DNA of 64,000 nt from Prevotella sp. (GTDB lineage Bacteria > Bacteroidota > Bacteroidia > Bacteroidales > Bacteroidaceae), in NCBI GenBank assembly GCA_017554145.1, contig JAFZIZ010000021.1, positions 1 through 64,000 on the forward strand. Direction: 5' to 3'. The position numbers and the translations under genes are program-made. The notes below the pieces were generated by a model. The model worked only from the letters and a program-made list of their open reading frames with translations. It ran no database searches and was not told the origin of the DNA. This document shows positions 60,567-64,000 of the stretch, in pieces. Position 1 is the stretch's first letter; the number at the start of each line of letters is the position of its first letter.

Positions 60567-63500
60567 TGTCCTGATATTTTGGGGTGATACTGTTGTCGGA
60601 TATTCGGTTGCCCACACGTTCCTTCATGGTGCGAAGGTCGATCTCATAGTTGGTGCAGACACTGTCATAATCGAAGGCGAGAACGCGCTCCTGGTTGTAG
60701 AACAGTTCCTGGTCGCCTCGCTCATTGGTACGTCTCATAGGAATTCCTGTCTCATCATAGACATAAAACTTTAGGGCGGAATGGGTTTTTCCATAGTATT
60801 CCGGCGTGGAGATGAGGTAGCTGAGAAGCGAGTCGTCAGGAATCATGGTCTTGCCCTCCCGCTTGGCCTGAATATTGGCTTTCGCCAGACAGATCTTCTC
60901 ACGGACGAACAGCACATACGTGCCGTTGTTGAAGTCATAGGTTTTGGCAGGAGCTCTTCGTTGGCTGACCTTGAGGCTGTACACAAAGCTGATCTTATAA
61001 TCTTGGCCTTCCTTGATGTCGCCCAACTGTCGGGACTTGGAGAACATCGACCAGAAGGTGGCGATCTCATCCGTGCTGCTGCAGAGGGAATGCTGATAGT
61101 TCAGCCCCTGCTCACAGATGGCATAAACACGCCTGGCGTCAAAGGGGAAATCCTTGATGGCTGACAGTTCCGGCTCCAGACTGTAATACGTCGCCAGCAC
61201 CATGGCCCAGTTGTTGATGAAGCGTTCGCCAATGACGTTGTAATCGACCTTGCTCTTGATCTCTGAGAGCGCACGTTCCCAGGCTCCTGCCCATCGGGCC
61301 TCGAAGTTCTTGCGGTAGCGCACAAGCTCCACGGTGATGTTCGTGGGGCACATGTTCCTCAATTTAAGCAGCTGATGGTACTTGTCTGTCTCTTCCCTGG
61401 TACGCTCGCTTCGCTGGCTCTCCAAAAAGAGGACGCGTGAGAACAGGGCGACATCGGCGGTGGGCATTTCCTGCCCGGTGAGGATCACACCGCAATCGAC
61501 CTTGGTGCTTTCCCTGCGCTCTCCATCGGCGCTACGCTTACTGCGACCTGCATTGTCATAGATGCCTTTCAGGAAGTCAATATGCTTATGACTCAACGTG
61601 TTCTTGTACTCATCGAAATGAACGACCATGTTACTGACCTCGGCACACTTGTCACCCATGGCATAGTAGGTGGTGCTTTCCAGATTACTGACTTCGGGAG
61701 AACGCTGGAAGAGATTGACAATGAAAAGGGCAAACTCGGTCTTACCCGTGCCTTTCTTGCCATAGATATTCAGTAAAGGAAATGACCTTGTGCTGTCAAC
61801 GATGATGTCCCGGAACAGGGTAGCCATATAGAAACACAGAGCGACGACACCATTGTCGCCATAAAGATCAATCATCAGCCGGAAATACTCCTGGAGGCTG
61901 ACCATCTGCTTGGGATCATGCATGAATCGCCGCTCGTTGGTGAAACCTGTGCGGTTGCGCAGATGGATCTTCGACATGGCGGGAAGATAGAAATTCTCAC
62001 TTTCAAGGCGGATGATGCCATAGTCATCAACGGGTCTCCAACGACCTTCATAGACGATGCCGTTGCAAAAGGCGTAGAAGCCCTTGTCGCCGATGTTGTT
62101 CCAACCCATCTGGGGCACACGCTGGGCTTCTTCGGTCTTTTCGTACATATAAGCTTTCAGCTGTTCGTATTTCTCCTGTTTCTCAAAGAAGCGGAAGTTG
62201 CCTTTTCCCTCTATTTGGTCTTTGAAACGATCCAGCTTGGTGACATCCATCTGACGCAGTTCGATGGTCTTGCGGATGCCGTTCTCGTTCTCCAACTCGA
62301 AAATACGGGTGGGGTTCTTGTCATCGGCAATCAGGAACAACGGCCGAAGGATGAAGTTTGTCCATTCGCGTTCCCTGCCTTGCTGGTCGATGTCATAGTA
62401 ATGGCGGCCACGCCGATAGAAACGGTAGCCTTCCAGCTCGTCCGCTTTCTCCATGGCTTTTCGTCGCTTCTGCTCCTGCAATCGCCGGGCAGCATCCGCA
62501 AGGGCTGAACGCCAGACGGCGGCTTTCTTGAACTTGCCTTTGAGGTCGCCGAGCAAAGAGGCTTGCATGACATCGTTCTGCACATGCACCAGCAGGTCGC
62601 AGACCTCACAGATGACACGCAGCTGGTCGTCATTCGTGCTGTCAGCCTCATAGTGTTTATCGGCATACCAAAGGATGAAGTCCCTTTCTGACAGTGAGTC
62701 CCAACGCTCCATGCTGGTGATATAGGAGTCGGCATCCTGCTTGACACCGTCCTCGGCGGGTATTTCCCGGACGGACACCTGGAAGCCCATCTCGGTGGCG
62801 AGACGGCCATTCTGGAAAACGAATTGTTCGCCTTTTCCGAAGCGTTCTCCGTCCTTGGGGATGTCAGCATCCGGAATGAAGCACAGGGTACAGCCGAAAT
62901 GGCTGAAGACATTCAACTGCTCCTTCGTCCAGGAACCGCCCAGCGTCGCGACGACATTGGGAATGCCCAATGACTGGAGGCGCATCACATCGGGCGCACC
63001 TTCGACAAGATATACCTTGCCGGACTGACGAGCTGCCCTCATCGCCACATCGATGCCGAAAAGACTGGTGCTTTTCTTGTATATTAGGCTGTCGCGTCCA
63101 TTGAGGTATTTGCTGCTTGCCTGTGGGTCAAGGGAGCGGGCAGTGAAAGTGACGATACGACCGAACCGGTCACGCTGGGGAATCATCAGCCTCCCTCTGT
63201 AAAAATCATAGTATTGACCTTTCCGGTCCTCATTCTCGCCGATCAATCCCAACTGTAAGAGGATGTCCGTCCTCAGTCCCTGCTTCTTGGCATAAGTCAG
63301 GAACCGGTTGCCGTGTTTGGGGCTGTACCCGAGACCGATGGTCCTGCAATACTCGACATTCCATCGGCCTTGCTTTGATTTTTCGGAATATTCGGCATAA
63401 CGCCGACAGTGCAACGCCTCCTCATTGTCCGCCTCATACTGTTCACGGAAGAACTGGTAAGCATACTGGTTGTAGATAAACATGGTCTCACGCCGATGCT

Positions 63501-63843
63501 GCAATGCCTCCTTTTCCGGCGTCTGCTTGGCCTCCAGGTCTTTGGCATCGACATCGTGGCAGTATTGCTTGAGGAGAAACTTCACTGCCTCAACAAAACC
63601 CAGGCCTTGATGCTCTTCCACGAAACTGATGACATCGCCTCCTTTTCCGCAGCCAAAACATTTGTACATATTCAGGTTGGTGTCGAGCATCAGGGAGGGC
63701 GTCTTTTCTGAATGGAAGACACAGCAGCATCTCTTGCGGTTTTGTCCTGCGTTAAGGAGCTTTGTTCCCGGACACAAATCAATGACGAGCTGACAGATGT
63801 CAACCCGCGACTTGATGGCATCAATGTATTTCTCCTTAATCAT
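60550..63843 (-). CDS. DnaG-type primase fused to a helicase-like ATPase
   Basis: This 1097-residue protein has a CHC2 zinc finger (CCVFHSEKTPS with Cys41/His44, and CFGCGKGGD with Cys62/Cys65). A DnaG-like core follows (RLMIPQRDRFGRIVTFTARS; TOPRIM Glu in VYLVEGAPDV, Asp pair in FIPDADI). After a charged linker (about 430-480) comes a superfamily 3-like ATPase with Walker A NIYGKKGTGKTEFA (near 695) and HFDEYKN. Combined primase-helicases support replication of plasmids, phages and conjugative elements, so this is probably the element's replication enzyme. Confidence 0.88.
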   Translation of the reverse strand: MIKEKYIDAIKSRVDICQLVIDLCPGTKLLNAGQNRKRCCCVFHSEKTPSLMLDTNLNMYKCFGCGKGGDVISFVEEHQGLGFVEAVKFLLKQYCHDVDAKDLEAKQTPEKEALQHRRETMFIYNQYAYQFFREQYEADNEEALHCRRYAEYSEKSKQGRWNVEYCRTIGLGYSPKHGNRFLTYAKKQGLRTDILLQLGLIGENEDRKGQYYDFYRGRLMIPQRDRFGRIVTFTARSLDPQASSKYLNGRDSLIYKKSTSLFGIDVAMRAARQSGKVYLVEGAPDVMRLQSLGIPNVVATLGGSWTKEQLNVFSHFGCTLCFIPDADIPKDGERFGKGEQFVFQNGRLATEMGFQVSVREIPAEDGVKQDADSYITSMERWDSLSERDFILWYADKHYEADSTNDDQLRVICEVCDLLVHVQNDVMQASLLGDLKGKFKKAAVWRSALADAARRLQEQKRRKAMEKADELEGYRFYRRGRHYYDIDQQGREREWTNFILRPLFLIADDKNPTRIFELENENGIRKTIELRQMDVTKLDRFKDQIEGKGNFRFFEKQEKYEQLKAYMYEKTEEAQRVPQMGWNNIGDKGFYAFCNGIVYEGRWRPVDDYGIIRLESENFYLPAMSKIHLRNRTGFTNERRFMHDPKQMVSLQEYFRLMIDLYGDNGVVALCFYMATLFRDIIVDSTRSFPLLNIYGKKGTGKTEFALFIVNLFQRSPEVSNLESTTYYAMGDKCAEVSNMVVHFDEYKNTLSHKHIDFLKGIYDNAGRSKRSADGERRESTKVDCGVILTGQEMPTADVALFSRVLFLESQRSERTREETDKYHQLLKLRNMCPTNITVELVRYRKNFEARWAGAWERALSEIKSKVDYNVIGERFINNWAMVLATYYSLEPELSAIKDFPFDARRVYAICEQGLNYQHSLCSSTDEIATFWSMFSKSRQLGDIKEGQDYKISFVYSLKVSQRRAPAKTYDFNNGTYVLFVREKICLAKANIQAKREGKTMIPDDSLLSYLISTPEYYGKTHSALKFYVYDETGIPMRRTNERGDQELFYNQERVLAFDYDSVCTNYEIDLRTMKERVGNRISDNSITPKYQDNEPEQ

Positions 63844-63876
63844 GTGAATGAAATGGTTTTATCGCGCATGGAACCG

Positions 63877-64000
63877 TTATTCACTCTCAAGGCCGACACG
63901 CCAGCAGTTGCTCTTGATGATGGCACAGAGTTCTCTGACTATGACTGGTGACAATGGACGAATGGCCTTGTCACGTGCCACGCACAGCAGCCGGTGCTGC
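63877..64000 (-). CDS. C-terminal end of an unknown gene (cut by window edge)
   Basis: A minus-strand frame runs from the window edge to TAA at 63877-63879 and gives about 40 residues (LLCVARDKAIRPLSPVIVRE ... RVGLESE). It ends 33 bases before the primase start. The mix of residues looks like coding sequence, but the piece is too short to name. Its start lies beyond the window. Confidence 0.5.
   Translation of the reverse strand, partial: QHRLLCVARDKAIRPLSPVIVRELCAIIKSNCWRVGLESE

Noticed and set aside
1..64000. CRISPR arrays, tRNA or rRNA genes, transposases
   Set aside because: No regularly spaced repeats, cloverleaf-like sequences or transposase motifs were seen by reading; a dedicated search was not possible.

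Overview
The window comes from a Bacteroidales genome, most likely a Prevotella-like organism. The evidence is a Bacteroidetes-specific conjugation operon (TraE/F/G/J/K/M/N/O type), outer-membrane barrels with carboxypeptidase-regulatory-like N-termini, -7 elements of the TAnnTTTG kind, and no clear Shine-Dalgarno sequences. No tRNA, rRNA, CRISPR array or complete insertion sequence was seen.

Region 1 (1-12.4 kb, + strand, AT-rich) is a peptide natural-product (RiPP) locus. It holds two copies of the unit precursor / radical SAM-SPASM maturase / outer-membrane barrel, with one peptidase-containing ABC exporter and a very short membrane-fusion-like protein between them. A frameshifted small secreted-protein gene precedes it. 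Each precursor has a double-Gly leader and a different Cys-rich core. The maturases would modify the cores, the C39 exporter would cut after GG, and the barrels may move or sense the products.

Region 2 (12.8-14.2 kb) is a two-gene cassette: an unrecognised protein overlapping a PIN-domain protein, probably a toxin-antitoxin-like or defence pair.

Region 3 (14.6-64 kb) is a conjugative element whose ends were not found. Its minus-strand transfer operon (64-42 kb) encodes a primase-helicase, ParA, a TraB-like protein, the TraE-TraO channel proteins, a VirB4 ATPase, a lectin-like lipoprotein and a VirD4-type coupling protein. Its second minus-strand block (31.2-14.6 kb) encodes proteins likely to act in the recipient or at the cell wall: ArdC antirestriction, a MutS-I fusion, a TOPRIM protein, an OB-fold protein, murein hydrolases, a phosphoribosyltransferase and several unknowns. 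Ten of these end in a similar short hydrophobic/Arg tail after a polar linker in most cases, which I propose is a type IV secretion signal.

Between these blocks (31.7-42 kb) is cargo: an M23 peptidase with a small membrane protein; a defence-like operon (methylase-specificity fusion, OLD-like ATPase/TOPRIM and two microproteins) flanked by 100-bp direct repeats; a HipBST toxin-antitoxin set with three evenly spaced operator-like repeats; a nonsense-split gene; and a DUF4942 methyltransferase. Notable sequence events are an A AAA AAG frameshift site in an M23 gene (about 23.37 kb), the direct repeats (32.5 and 37.3 kb), and the terminator between the second precursor and its maturase.
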